DNA from: Chitinophagales bacterium
GTDB taxonomy: Bacteria; Bacteroidota; Bacteroidia; Chitinophagales; UBA8649
NCBI GenBank assembly: GCA_020635975.1
Contig: JACJYT010000011.1
Span: 1-64,000, forward strand
Direction of reading: 5' to 3'
DNA: 64,000 nucleotides
The notes under the pieces are model-generated. The model saw only the letters and a list, made by a program, of their open reading frames with translations. It was not told where the DNA came from and did not search any database. The stretch's first letter is position 1. Each line of letters opens with the position of its first letter. Position numbers and translations under genes: made by a program. This document shows, piece by piece, positions 7,952-16,850 of this stretch.

Positions 7952-8749
7952 ATGAACAAATTACTGATAACGGGAGCAAGCGGATTTGTTGGAACAGCTC
8001 TTTGTAGAATCGCCATAAACCGAGGATTTTCGGTCTTGGGCATGCAAAGACAAGCATCTAGTACAGCTAGTTTTGAAAGCTTAGTTAGCGATTTAAGCAA
8101 AACGCAGAGTTTTGCTTTCTTAGATAGGTATTCCTTAGATGGCATTATTCATTTAGCCGCCAATAGCGATGTTAATGCTTGCGAAAACTTTCCAAAAGAA
8201 AGCTATCTCCTGAATGTGGTTGCCAGTAAAAATCTCGCAACTTATGCTAAAAAAAGAAATATTCCCTTTGTATTTGCAAGCAGCGATCAAGTTTTTGATG
8301 GAGAAAAGGGAAACTATTCTACCCAGGACCAAGCCTTGCCATTAAATCAGTATGGCAAGCAAAAATTGGAAGCAGAAAATGCTTGTTTAGCTAGCTATAC
8401 TAAAAGTGTTGTTTGTAGGCTACCCTTAATGCTTGGAGCCCATGGTGGATATGAGAAAAATTTTATTGCTAACTTAAAAGAAGGGAAGGTGCAAAAGCTT
8501 TTTACAGATGAAATACGGAGTGTGGCTCAGGTAGACGAGATAGCAAAATCTTTGATAGAAGCTTTATCTTGGGGTGGGGGCCTATATCATTTGGGTGGAC
8601 CAAAGCCCATGAATCGTTATGAAATAGGTTTGTATTTGGCAGAAAAATATCATCTAGCCAGCGCCCTATTAGAACCAGCCAAACAAGCGGATGTATCTAT
8701 GGCTGCTGCTCGACCAAAGGATGTGAGTATGCTTTCTATTAATCCCTAA
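7952..8749 (+). CDS. RfbD-like SDR family sugar-nucleotide reductase
   Basis: 265 residues with an extended short-chain dehydrogenase fold: NAD(P) loop GASGFVG at 8-14, SSDQVFDG at 110-117, and the catalytic pair Tyr134-xxx-Lys138 in YGKQK. The SSDxVFDG plus YGxxKLE pattern is that of dTDP-4-dehydrorhamnose reductase. No rfbA/B/C genes are adjacent, so it may act on another nucleotide sugar or lie apart from its pathway. It starts 65 bp from the divergent DUF1015 gene. The last 11 bp overlap the convergent LpxD-like gene. Confidence 0.8.
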   Translation: MNKLLITGASGFVGTALCRIAINRGFSVLGMQRQASSTASFESLVSDLSKTQSFAFLDRYSLDGIIHLAANSDVNACENFPKESYLLNVVASKNLATYAKKRNIPFVFASSDQVFDGEKGNYSTQDQALPLNQYGKQKLEAENACLASYTKSVVCRLPLMLGAHGGYEKNFIANLKEGKVQKLFTDEIRSVAQVDEIAKSLIEALSWGGGLYHLGGPKPMNRYEIGLYLAEKYHLASALLEPAKQADVSMAAARPKDVSMLSINP

Positions 8750-9677
8750 AAACAATTCTACCCCACATCTTTGGAAGCATGCGCACAATGGCCATTTCCT
8801 TCCATTTGTCCCTAGCATTAATAGCTGGAGAACCGAAATAGGTGCCTCGGGCAGGCAAGTCCTTATCTACGTTAGAAGAGGCAAGAACTACCGCTTCTTC
8901 TCCGATATTTATATCTTTAGAAACACCAACCTTTCCATATAAAATTACCTTATCTCCAATAGAGGATTTACCTGCAATAGCAACTTGCGCACAGAGTAAG
9001 CAATTTTTGCCAATTACAACGCCATGCCCAACATGAACCTGACTGTCCAACTTCGTTCCTGCTCCGATAATAGTATCTCCAGAAACGCCGCTATCTATGC
9101 TGCAAGAGGAACCAATTTCTACGTCATTTTCAATAATTGCTCTGCCAATGGTATGCATTTTTTCATATTGCTCACCTTTCTTATGAAAATAGTAAGCATC
9201 ACTACCTATGGTAGTATTGGCGTGGATAATAACATTGTCGCCAATTTCTGAATAATCATAAATAGTAACATTAGGATGTATGAGGCAATTTTTACCAATT
9301 TTTACGTAATTACCCACAAAAACATTGGGTTGTAAAATAGTAGCTTCGCCAATTTCCGCCAAAGGCGAAATCATAGCAGAAGAGGGAATAAATGGACGAT
9401 AATCTAAAGCCAATTGATTATATACTTCAAAGGGATTAGCAACCACTAATAGGGTTTTTCCTTTCGGACAAGAAAGTTCTTGGTTGATGAGAATAACTAA
9501 GGCTTTGCTAGCAAGTACTTTCTCAAAATATTTAGGGTGGTCTACAAAGGTGATGGAATCCTCTTGGAGCTTATGAATTTCGTTAATACTTCCAATTAAA
9601 TTATCTTCTTTTCCTATTAATTTGGCATTGTATTTTGCAGCAATGTCCTTTACGTTCAAGGCTCTATTTAGCTTCAT
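8739..9677 (-). CDS. LpxD-like UDP-acylglucosamine N-acyltransferase
   Basis: 312 residues: a short N-terminal LpxD domain (about 1-95, ending NPFEVYNQLALDYRPF) and a left-handed beta-helix built from hexapeptide repeats (about 100-250). The catalytic-type histidine is His218 in the VHVGHGVVIG strand, the position equivalent to the general base of LpxD. LpxD adds the N-linked acyl chain in lipid A synthesis. Flavobacteria often carry both a full lpxD in the lpx cluster and a shorter paralogue; this stand-alone copy without lpxA/C neighbours is more likely the paralogue, so the exact substrate is open. It overlaps the upstream amidohydrolase gene by 14 nt. Confidence 0.8.
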   Translation of the reverse strand: MKLNRALNVKDIAAKYNAKLIGKEDNLIGSINEIHKLQEDSITFVDHPKYFEKVLASKALVILINQELSCPKGKTLLVVANPFEVYNQLALDYRPFIPSSAMISPLAEIGEATILQPNVFVGNYVKIGKNCLIHPNVTIYDYSEIGDNVIIHANTTIGSDAYYFHKKGEQYEKMHTIGRAIIENDVEIGSSCSIDSGVSGDTIIGAGTKLDSQVHVGHGVVIGKNCLLCAQVAIAGKSSIGDKVILYGKVGVSKDINIGEEAVVLASSNVDKDLPARGTYFGSPAINARDKWKEMAIVRMLPKMWGRIVFRD

Positions 9678-10875
9678 TTATGGAATTTTCTTTAAGTGCG
9701 TTAAGCGCTAGCCAGCTCATTAAGCCTAGACTATGCAAAAATGCCTCTTCGTCTATTTTAAAATTTGAAGTATGCAGTCCATTGCAAGAATCTTTTTCTA
9801 CATTGCCCGTTCCTACTCTATAAAATAGAGCTGGGATTTTTTGAGAATACCAAGCGAAATCTTCTCCGCCCATGCGAGCTGGAATTTCTTGAATATTCAA
9901 ATCGGCATCATAAGCCTTTGCCCAATCAAAACAAGAGCTGCTTAGGGCTTCGTCATTAAACAAGCTAGGATTTCCTTTAACAATACTTACTTCGCAGCTT
10001 GCACCGCTAGCTTTAGCAGTTTCTTCTGCAATTTGACTTATCCATTGATGTGCTTCCGCTCTAAAATTTTCATCCATGGTACGCAAGGTTCCTGCAATAT
10101 TTACTTCATCCGGAATAACATTAGTAGCCCCAAGTGCTTCTACTTTTCCAAAGGATAGGACTGCCGTTGCGAAGGGCGATTTTTTTCTACTAAGAATTTG
10201 CTGTAAACTTATAATAATTTGTGCGGCTGCATAAACTGGATCTACTAATAAATTAGGGAAGGCAGCATGTCCACCCTTGCCCTTTACTTTTAGATAAAGT
10301 TCGTCGGCACTTGCCATAAATTGTCCCGACTTGAAACCAAAACTACCTGTTGGCAATTCTGGCGATACATGTTGTCCGATAATACAAACAACTTTTGGAT
10401 TTTCTAGCACCCCAGCCGCTATCATGGCCTCCGCACCGCTAGGTATCTTTTCTTCAGAAGGTTGAAAAATCAATTTTATTGTACCTTCAAACTCTTCCTT
10501 TAAACTATTTAAAATTACTGCTACTCCCAATAAATTAGCACTGTGAAAATCATGTCCACAGGCATGCATAACTCCAGGATTTTTGGAGGCATAAGGAGCT
10601 GTATTTGTTTCTTGAATAGGAAGAGCATCCATATCTGCTCGAAGTGCAATACATTTCGATTCTGGATTTTTTCCTTTTATTAAGGCAACAATTCCCGTTT
10701 TTGCAATTTCTTTTTGATGTTCAATTTGATACTTCCCTAAGATTGAAGAAATAAAGGCTGCCGTTTCCACTTCTTTAAAGGCAAGTTCCGGATTTGCATG
10801 AATTCTTTGTCGCCAAGAAACCACCTCTTGATGCAGTGAGCTACTAAGTTCTTTGATTTTTTCTTGATGCGACAT
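9664..10875 (-). CDS. M20 family amidohydrolase (N-acyl amino acid hydrolase type)
   Basis: 403 residues with the M20D dinuclear-metal layout: ALRADMDALPIQE, then HACGHDFHSANLLG, the metal bridge region QPSEEK, GQHVSPELPTG, and the late GGEDFAWY motif, with a dimerisation (lid) domain in the middle. Enzymes of this group hydrolyse N-acyl amino acids or related amides in the cytoplasm; no signal peptide is seen. It overlaps the LpxD-like gene by 14 nt, indicating co-translation. Substrate is unknown; the pairing with an acyltransferase is curious and is noted in the findings. Confidence 0.85.
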   Translation of the reverse strand: MSHQEKIKELSSSLHQEVVSWRQRIHANPELAFKEVETAAFISSILGKYQIEHQKEIAKTGIVALIKGKNPESKCIALRADMDALPIQETNTAPYASKNPGVMHACGHDFHSANLLGVAVILNSLKEEFEGTIKLIFQPSEEKIPSGAEAMIAAGVLENPKVVCIIGQHVSPELPTGSFGFKSGQFMASADELYLKVKGKGGHAAFPNLLVDPVYAAAQIIISLQQILSRKKSPFATAVLSFGKVEALGATNVIPDEVNIAGTLRTMDENFRAEAHQWISQIAEETAKASGASCEVSIVKGNPSLFNDEALSSSCFDWAKAYDADLNIQEIPARMGGEDFAWYSQKIPALFYRVGTGNVEKDSCNGLHTSNFKIDEEAFLHSLGLMSWLALNALKENSINEAK

Positions 10876-10886
10876 AAAGAACTTAC

Positions 10887-11285
10887 TTATTTAACTTTAA
10901 TTTCATCTTTTACCAAAAAGGCCGTTGGGAAAACCGAGATTATTTCATCAAGATATTTTCTAGCTTCCATCTTAGTTTTAAAATCGCCAATACGAAGTTT
11001 GTAATAGGGTTGGTCGTATACTATATATGCCTTAAATGCAGTGAATTTGGTATATACTTCTGTTTTTTTGGAGTAAACTTCGTCTCGATTACTGCTATTT
11101 GCAATTTGTATCCTATAGCCTTCTTCAAAATCGTAATGTTCATTTTTGTCGAGGTGGGCATTTAAAACAAAGTCTAAATCGAAGTTGGCGCTGATGCTAA
11201 CTTTGTCGTTTATAATCATACTCGATTGAGCAGTACTCCAAGTAAAAGAGCTAATAAATAAGATGGTAATTAGACTAAATCTCAT
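10887..11285 (-). CDS. SPOR-domain-containing secreted protein
   Basis: 132 residues with a cleavable signal (MRFSLITILFISSFTWSTAQ). The C-terminal part, about 56-130, has the SPOR pattern: GYRIQIANSS, Y-x-KFTAFKAYIVY, PYYKLRIGDFKTKMEARKYL. SPOR domains bind septal peptidoglycan stripped of stem peptides. In Bacteroidota small SPOR proteins of this type are common and unassigned. The gene has its own -7 element 13 bp upstream, and the amidohydrolase follows 11 bp downstream. Confidence 0.75.
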   Translation of the reverse strand: MRFSLITILFISSFTWSTAQSSMIINDKVSISANFDLDFVLNAHLDKNEHYDFEEGYRIQIANSSNRDEVYSKKTEVYTKFTAFKAYIVYDQPYYKLRIGDFKTKMEARKYLDEIISVFPTAFLVKDEIKVK

Positions 11286-11298
11286 GGCTACTTTTTTA

Positions 11299-11306
11299 CA
11301 AATATA
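11299..11306 (-). promoter_or_regulatory. Bacteroidota -7 promoter element for the SPOR gene
   Basis: The minus strand reads TATATTTG, an exact match to TAnnTTTG, ending 13 nt before the ATG at 11285. It lies in the 32-bp gap after deoC. I saw no clear TTG at the expected -33 position. Confidence 0.5.
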
Positions 11307-11317
11307 AGTATCTTTTC

Positions 11318-11962
11318 TTAGAGTAGCTTGACTCCTGCACTAGCGCCAATTCTACTTGCTCCTGCTTCTACTAAAGCTAAGGCTTGTTCCTTGTTTTTGA
11401 TACCCCCAGACGCTTTGATTCCAATATTGGATGGTAGATTGTTTCTCATTAAGCTTATATCTTCTGCTTGAGCACCACTTGTAGAAAAACCAGTGGATGT
11501 TTTAACAAAATCTACTCCTGCTTCGGCGCAAATCTCACAAGCTTTTACTATTTCTTCTTTCGATAAAAGTGCTGTTTCGATAATAACTTTAAGCTTTCTA
11601 TTTTTTAAATGAGTAAGCGTACAAACCGATTGGATATCGTTTAGAACAAAGTTAAAATCGCCGTTTTTAAAGGCAGCAATATTTAAAACCATATCAATTT
11701 CGTCGGCTCCCTCATCAATTGCCTTTCTGGTTTCCTCTACCTTCGAAGGGGTACTGTTATAGCCTAAGGGGAAGCCTACCACACTAACTACTTTGCACTC
11801 TGTTTTGCTTAAAACTTGCTTTGCCAGTTTAATGAAATATGGTGGAACACAAACTCCAAAAAATCTATGTTCTTTAGCTTCTTCACAAAGTTTTTTTATT
11901 TCGCTTTCTGTAGCATCTGCTTTTAAAATAGTATGCTCAATTTTAGCTGCTAGCCCTTCCAT
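11318..11962 (-). CDS. deoC: Deoxyribose-phosphate aldolase
   Basis: 214 residues, the short bacterial DeoC length. The Schiff-base lysine is Lys154 in VDFVKTSTGFS; the relay lysine Lys183 lies in GIKASGGIK, and Asp90 in ADEIDMV. It cleaves 2-deoxyribose-5-phosphate to glyceraldehyde-3-phosphate and acetaldehyde in deoxynucleoside catabolism. It follows secA by 6 bp on the same strand and probably shares its transcript, which is an unrelated-function pairing. Confidence 0.95.
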   Translation of the reverse strand: MEGLAAKIEHTILKADATESEIKKLCEEAKEHRFFGVCVPPYFIKLAKQVLSKTECKVVSVVGFPLGYNSTPSKVEETRKAIDEGADEIDMVLNIAAFKNGDFNFVLNDIQSVCTLTHLKNRKLKVIIETALLSKEEIVKACEICAEAGVDFVKTSTGFSTSGAQAEDISLMRNNLPSNIGIKASGGIKNKEQALALVEAGASRIGASAGVKLL

Positions 11963-11968
11963 ATTATT

Positions 11969-14900
11969 CTAGTTTAAAACGCCATGACAAGACTTATACT
12001 TTTTGCCACTTCCGCAAGGACAAGGTTCATTTCTACCTACTTTTGGTTCTGAGCGAACCGGCTGTGCCTTTGCTGCTTCTCTTTCTGAAGAATTTTGATC
12101 ATCGGCATCCGATCTAGAGGTTTTCAAATTATCCAAATTAGTTCGTTGAACTTCCTGATTGGTTCTTACATTATCTGGATTTTGCTGATGTAAATTCCCT
12201 TTAAATAGGAAAGAGGCAATGTTTCTATTGATGTCGGAAGCCAAAGCTTTAAACATTTCGAAGGCTTCTAATTTATATACCAATAAAGGATCTTTTTGCT
12301 CTAAAGAGGCATTTTGAACTTCCTTTTTCAAATCATCCATTTGGCGTAAGTGATGTTTCCAAGACTCATCAATCATAGCTAGAGAAATGTTTTTCTCAAA
12401 TTCTACCACGAGTTGCTTCCCTTCGTTTTCGATATTTTTATCAACTGGAATCACCACATTTAGTGCCTTTTTGCCGTCGGTAAAAGGAACTACTATATTT
12501 CGGATCGATTCTCCTCTATCTTTTTTAATTTGTTTGAAGAAAGGCAGGGTTCTTTCTGAAACTTTTTTCGTTTTATCTTTATACAAATGGCGGAGCTCGT
12601 CATACAGCATATAAGTTAAATCGTTGGCACTCTTTTTAAGGAAAACCTCTTTACTGATGCTACTATCTAAAGCAAAGTAGCGAATTAGATCTAGTTTGAA
12701 ATTGTCGTAATCTTCATTAGATTTATTCAAGAGAACAATATCTTCGCTTATTCCGTGGAAAGCATCCATAATATCAACAGATAAACGCTCTCCGAAAAGG
12801 GCATTTCTACGCTTTTTATAGATTACCTCTCTTTGCATGTTCATCACATCATCGTATTCTAACAAGCGCTTTCTAACACCAAAGTTGTTTTCTTCCACCT
12901 TCTTTTGGGCGGTTTCTACATTTTTAGTAATCATGGAATGTTGAATAACCTCTCCTTCTTTAAAGCCTAATCTATCCATCCATTTGGCCATGTTTTCAGA
13001 TCCAAACAAACGCATTAACTTATCTTCTAAAGAGATGAAAAACTGGGTACTTCCCGGATCTCCTTGTCTACCCGCACGACCTCTTAGCTGTCTATCTATT
13101 CGTCTAGAATCATGACGCTCGGATCCAATAATTGCTAAACCACCTGCTTTTACTACTTCTGGACTCAGTTTAATATCTGTTCCCCTACCCGCCATGTTTG
13201 TTGCGATGGTTACTGCTCCAGCTCTACCGGCTTCGGCAACAATATCTGCCTCGCGTTGGTGTTGCTTAGCATTTAAAACTTGGTGCTTTATTCCCTTTAT
13301 ACTGAGCATTCTACTAATCAACTCCGATATTTCAACACTAGTAGTTCCAACCAATACTGGTCGACCAGCCTCAGTTAATTTTTGAATTTCTTCGGCTATG
13401 CCATTAAATTTCTCTCTGGTTGTTCTATAGATTAAGTCGTCTCTATCTTCTCTCTGAATTGGCTTATTGGTTGGAATCACCACAACATCTAATTTGTAGA
13501 TATCCCAAAACTCTTGACTTTCAGTTTCTGCCGTACCCGTCATACCACTAAGCTTGTGGTACATTCTAAAAAAGTTTTGCAAGGTAATCGTTGCCATGGT
13601 TTGAGAGGCTGCTTCTACCTTAACATTTTCTTTTGCTTCTAAAGCTTGATGTAGGCCGTCAGAAAATCTTCGGCCGTCCATAATACGTCCTGTATTTTCG
13701 TCTACGATTTTAACCTTACCATCCATTACCACATATTCAATATCAATTTCGAATAGGGTATAGGCCTTTAATAATTGTTGAATAGAATGTAAACGCTCAG
13801 TTTTTAAGGCATAATCTTGCATTAATTGCTCTTTGAGCTGCATTTTATCTTCATCCGATTTTAAACCTTTGTCTATATCGGCAATCTGACTACCCACATC
13901 TGGTACTACGAAGAAATTTGGATCCTCGCCCCCAGCAGTAATCAATTCTATACCTTTTTCTTTAAGCTCAACAGAATTTTGTTTTTCTTCAATCACGAAG
14001 TACAATTCCTCATCAACTATATGCATTTCCTTTGATTGGTCTTGCATGTAGTGGTTTTCTGTTTTCTGTAAGATTTGCTTTACACCTTGCTCACTCAAGT
14101 ACTTTATTAAAGGCTTGTTTTTAGGTAAAGCTCTATAGGTTTGCAAGAGGGCGAAACCTCCTTCTCCTGGCTTAACACCAGTACTTCCATTCTCTATTAG
14201 CTTCTTGGCTTCATTCAAATATTTATTCGCAATTTGCTTTTGAGCTTCTACTAATCTTGAAATTCTTGGCTTCAATTCATAAAATTGTTGCTCATCGTTA
14301 CTGTCCACTTGACCACTAATAATTAATGGTGTTCTAGCGTCATCAATCAATACAGAATCCACCTCATCGATCATAGCATAGTGAAGCTTTCCTTGAACCA
14401 ACTCTTCCGGATTTCTTAGCATGTTATCGCGTAAGTAGTCGAAACCAAATTCGTTATTCGTTCCGTAGGTGATATCTGCTTTATAGGCTGCAATTCTTTC
14501 GGCAGAATGCGGTCTGTATCGATCAATGCAATCTACCTTGATGCCTAAGAAATTAAAAATCGGACCATTCCATTCACAGTCACGAGTGGCCAAATAATTA
14601 TTTACAGTAATGATATGTACGCCCAAGCCAGGAAGGGCATTCAGATAAGCTGGTAAAGTAGAAACTAAGGTTTTACCCTCCCCAGTTTGCATTTCAGAAA
14701 TTTTACCTTGATGCAAAACAATACCACCAATTAACTGCACATCATAATGCAACATGTTCCAAGTAACTTGCGCTCCAGCGGCTGTCCATGTATTTTTGTA
14801 TACAGCACTACTTCCTCTAATTTCCACAAAAGAATTAAAAGCAGCCAAATCTCTATCCATGGTGGTGGCAGTAGAACTAATTTCTGTCGACTTACTAAAT

Positions 14901-15274
14901 CTTCTAGCAGTTTCTTTAACCACGGCAAAGGCTCTTGGTAGAATTTTCTCTAGGATTTCTTCAATTTTCTTATCCTTTTCCAACTTGAGGGCGTCTAGCT
15001 TGTCGTAGATTTGCTCCTTCTCGTCGATATCCATGTCTAAGTTATCTTGCAACTCTTTGTTTAGAGCTTCTATTTGGCTATCAACTCCGCTAGTATACTC
15101 TGCAATTTCTTTACGGAAAACTTGGGTTTTAGAACGAAGCTCGTCGTTGCTAATTTTTTCTAGACTTTGATATTCTCTGTTTATTTCATCTACGATAGGA
15201 AGAATTTTTTTGATATCCTTCTCGTGTTTGTTTCCAAATATTTTTCCAAAAATTTTCTCTACAAAATTTGCCAT
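11969..15274 (-). CDS. secA: Preprotein translocase ATPase SecA
   Basis: 1101 residues, about 200 longer than E. coli SecA, as is usual in Bacteroidota because of an insertion in the first third, after DDARTPLIISGQ. Walker A (QTGEGKTLVSTL), DEVD of motif II, the preprotein cross-linking region, GRAGRQGDPG of motif VI and the C-terminal zinc site CPCGSGKKYKSCHG are all present. SecA drives post-translational export through SecYEG. It starts the secA-deoC transcription unit, with a well-formed promoter upstream. Confidence 0.98.
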   Translation of the reverse strand: MANFVEKIFGKIFGNKHEKDIKKILPIVDEINREYQSLEKISNDELRSKTQVFRKEIAEYTSGVDSQIEALNKELQDNLDMDIDEKEQIYDKLDALKLEKDKKIEEILEKILPRAFAVVKETARRFSKSTEISSTATTMDRDLAAFNSFVEIRGSSAVYKNTWTAAGAQVTWNMLHYDVQLIGGIVLHQGKISEMQTGEGKTLVSTLPAYLNALPGLGVHIITVNNYLATRDCEWNGPIFNFLGIKVDCIDRYRPHSAERIAAYKADITYGTNNEFGFDYLRDNMLRNPEELVQGKLHYAMIDEVDSVLIDDARTPLIISGQVDSNDEQQFYELKPRISRLVEAQKQIANKYLNEAKKLIENGSTGVKPGEGGFALLQTYRALPKNKPLIKYLSEQGVKQILQKTENHYMQDQSKEMHIVDEELYFVIEEKQNSVELKEKGIELITAGGEDPNFFVVPDVGSQIADIDKGLKSDEDKMQLKEQLMQDYALKTERLHSIQQLLKAYTLFEIDIEYVVMDGKVKIVDENTGRIMDGRRFSDGLHQALEAKENVKVEAASQTMATITLQNFFRMYHKLSGMTGTAETESQEFWDIYKLDVVVIPTNKPIQREDRDDLIYRTTREKFNGIAEEIQKLTEAGRPVLVGTTSVEISELISRMLSIKGIKHQVLNAKQHQREADIVAEAGRAGAVTIATNMAGRGTDIKLSPEVVKAGGLAIIGSERHDSRRIDRQLRGRAGRQGDPGSTQFFISLEDKLMRLFGSENMAKWMDRLGFKEGEVIQHSMITKNVETAQKKVEENNFGVRKRLLEYDDVMNMQREVIYKKRRNALFGERLSVDIMDAFHGISEDIVLLNKSNEDYDNFKLDLIRYFALDSSISKEVFLKKSANDLTYMLYDELRHLYKDKTKKVSERTLPFFKQIKKDRGESIRNIVVPFTDGKKALNVVIPVDKNIENEGKQLVVEFEKNISLAMIDESWKHHLRQMDDLKKEVQNASLEQKDPLLVYKLEAFEMFKALASDINRNIASFLFKGNLHQQNPDNVRTNQEVQRTNLDNLKTSRSDADDQNSSEREAAKAQPVRSEPKVGRNEPCPCGSGKKYKSCHGVLN

Positions 15275-15301
15275 GCTTAACGTTTAATCTTTTAGGAGGC
15301 T

Positions 15302-15331
15302 CAAAAATACAAGTTTAATTTGTTGCACCAA
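15302..15331 (-). promoter_or_regulatory. secA promoter (-33 TTG, -7 TATTTTTG)
   Basis: Read on the minus strand: TTG at 15331-15329, a 19-bp spacer, then TATTTTTG at 15309-15302. Both elements and the spacing match the Bacteroidota sigma consensus TTG-N19-TAnnTTTG. The secA ATG is 27 bp downstream of the -7 element. Confidence 0.7.
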
Positions 15332-15423
15332 CTAAAAATCCTAGCGCAAACCATTAAATAACATTTTTTGTGTTTCAAAAAACATTCCATTGCTAGAAAT
15401 CGGAAATTTTGGCGCAAAGACCC

Positions 15424-15431
15424 TACTTTTG
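15424..15431 (+). promoter_or_regulatory. purD -7 promoter element
   Basis: TACTTTTG is an exact match to TAnnTTTG, ending 20 bp before the purD ATG at 15452. A purine-rich AAGGA lies between it and the start. No good -33 TTG stands at the usual spacing. Confidence 0.5.
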
Positions 15432-15451
15432 CCGCTAAGGAAAATAAACTT

Positions 15452-16720
15452 ATGAATATACTTATTTTAGGATCAGGAGGTAGAGAACACGCATTTGCAT
15501 GGAAAATAAAGCAAAGTGCTCTTTGTGATAGATTATTTGTTGCACCTGGAAATGGTGGAACGGCAAACTTGGCAGAGAATATTGCTTTGTCTGAAACAGA
15601 CTTTGATGCTATTAAAGCTTTTGTTCTAAAAGAGAATATAGAAATGGTGCTTGTTGGGCCAGAGCTGCCTTTAGTAGAGGGAATTTACGACTATTTCCAA
15701 CAAGAGAGTAGCTTAAATGGGGTAATGCTAATTGGACCATCAAAGCTGGGAGCTCAATTGGAGGGAAGCAAGAGCTTTGCTAAATACTTTATGCAGCGCC
15801 ATAATATTCCAACAGCGGCTTTTGAGGAGTTTACCTTAGAAAATTTAGAAGAAGGTTTTGATTTCATAGAAAAGAATAAAGCTCCTTTCGTTTTAAAGGC
15901 TGACGGTTTGGCAGCAGGCAAAGGGGTTGTAATTACGGAAAGCAGAGAGGAAGCTAAAGAAAGCTTAGCAGAAATGATTAGAGATGCCAAATTTGGAAAG
16001 GCAAGCTCTAAAGTAATTATAGAAGAATTTTTAAAGGGAATTGAGTTTTCGGTATTTGTGCTAAGTGATGGTTCTGATTTCCTTATTCTTCCTAATGCAA
16101 AAGATTATAAGAGAATTGGCGAAGGCGACCAGGGATTAAATACTGGGGGAATGGGGGCTATATCTCCAGTGCCTTTTGTTGATGAGAAGCTAATGGAAAA
16201 AGTAATTGAAAGAGTGCTTAAACCGACGATAGAAGGCTTAAAGAAAGAGGAAATAGTATATAAAGGCTTTATTTATGTAGGATTGATTCTTGTAGACGGA
16301 GAACCTAAAGTTATAGAATACAACTGTAGAATGGGTGATCCTGAAACAGAGATTGTAATGCCTAGATTGGAAAATGACTTGCTTAGTCTTTTACAAGCTT
16401 GCTCTGAAGAAAAATTAGCGGATGTAGAAGTAAAACACAGCGCCTTGCATGGAGCAACTGTTGTACTTGTTTCTGGAGGTTACCCTGAAGCTTATGAAAA
16501 AGGAAAAGAAATGCAAATACCCTTAAATGATGAAACCCTGTGTTTTCATGCGGGAACCAAAATTCAAGATGGCAAGCTTCTCACTAATGGGGGTAGAGTT
16601 CTAGCCGTAAGCGCCTTGGGGACAAGCTTAGAAGCTGCTTTAGATAAAGCGAAAAAGCAGGCAGAAGCAATTTCTTATACTGGCAAATATTATAGAAGAG
16701 ATATAGGCTACGAATTCTAA
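15452..16720 (+). CDS. purD: Phosphoribosylamine-glycine ligase
   Basis: 422 residues from ATG 15452, which gives the family start MNILILGSGGREHA. A longer frame from 15368 is rejected because it would cross the promoter element. ATP-grasp features include FVLKADGLAAGKGVV, GEGDQGLNTGGMGA and YNCRMGDPETE. PurD makes glycinamide ribonucleotide, the second step of de novo purine synthesis. It stands alone rather than in a pur operon, divergent from secA. Confidence 0.97.
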   Translation: MNILILGSGGREHAFAWKIKQSALCDRLFVAPGNGGTANLAENIALSETDFDAIKAFVLKENIEMVLVGPELPLVEGIYDYFQQESSLNGVMLIGPSKLGAQLEGSKSFAKYFMQRHNIPTAAFEEFTLENLEEGFDFIEKNKAPFVLKADGLAAGKGVVITESREEAKESLAEMIRDAKFGKASSKVIIEEFLKGIEFSVFVLSDGSDFLILPNAKDYKRIGEGDQGLNTGGMGAISPVPFVDEKLMEKVIERVLKPTIEGLKKEEIVYKGFIYVGLILVDGEPKVIEYNCRMGDPETEIVMPRLENDLLSLLQACSEEKLADVEVKHSALHGATVVLVSGGYPEAYEKGKEMQIPLNDETLCFHAGTKIQDGKLLTNGGRVLAVSALGTSLEAALDKAKKQAEAISYTGKYYRRDIGYEF

Positions 16721-16725
16721 AAATT

Positions 16726-16745
16726 CTAATTTTCAAAAAAATTAG
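16726..16745 (+). terminator. Weak AT-rich hairpin after purD
   Basis: CTAATTTT and AAAATTAG form an 8-bp inverted repeat with a 4-nt loop, 5 bp after the purD stop. It is AT-rich and lacks a distinct T-run, so it is only a candidate terminator. Confidence 0.3.
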
Positions 16746-16850
16746 GCCAGAATCCACTTGAACTTGTGGAAACATAATTAGGACTTAAAAGACAGGGATG
16801 AGGCTTTTTGCTAGGCCATGTCTTATCTTAATGGAAAGAAACTACTAAAG

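Noticed and set aside
7887..8057. 57-residue extension of the DUF1015 protein
   Set aside because: The family start MAIIKAFKAFRP is at 7886, and the extension would overlap the divergent SDR gene and its control region.
15368..15451. 28-residue N-terminal extension of PurD
   Set aside because: It crosses the -7 element TACTTTTG and is not part of the PurD fold; ATG 15452 gives the family N-terminus.
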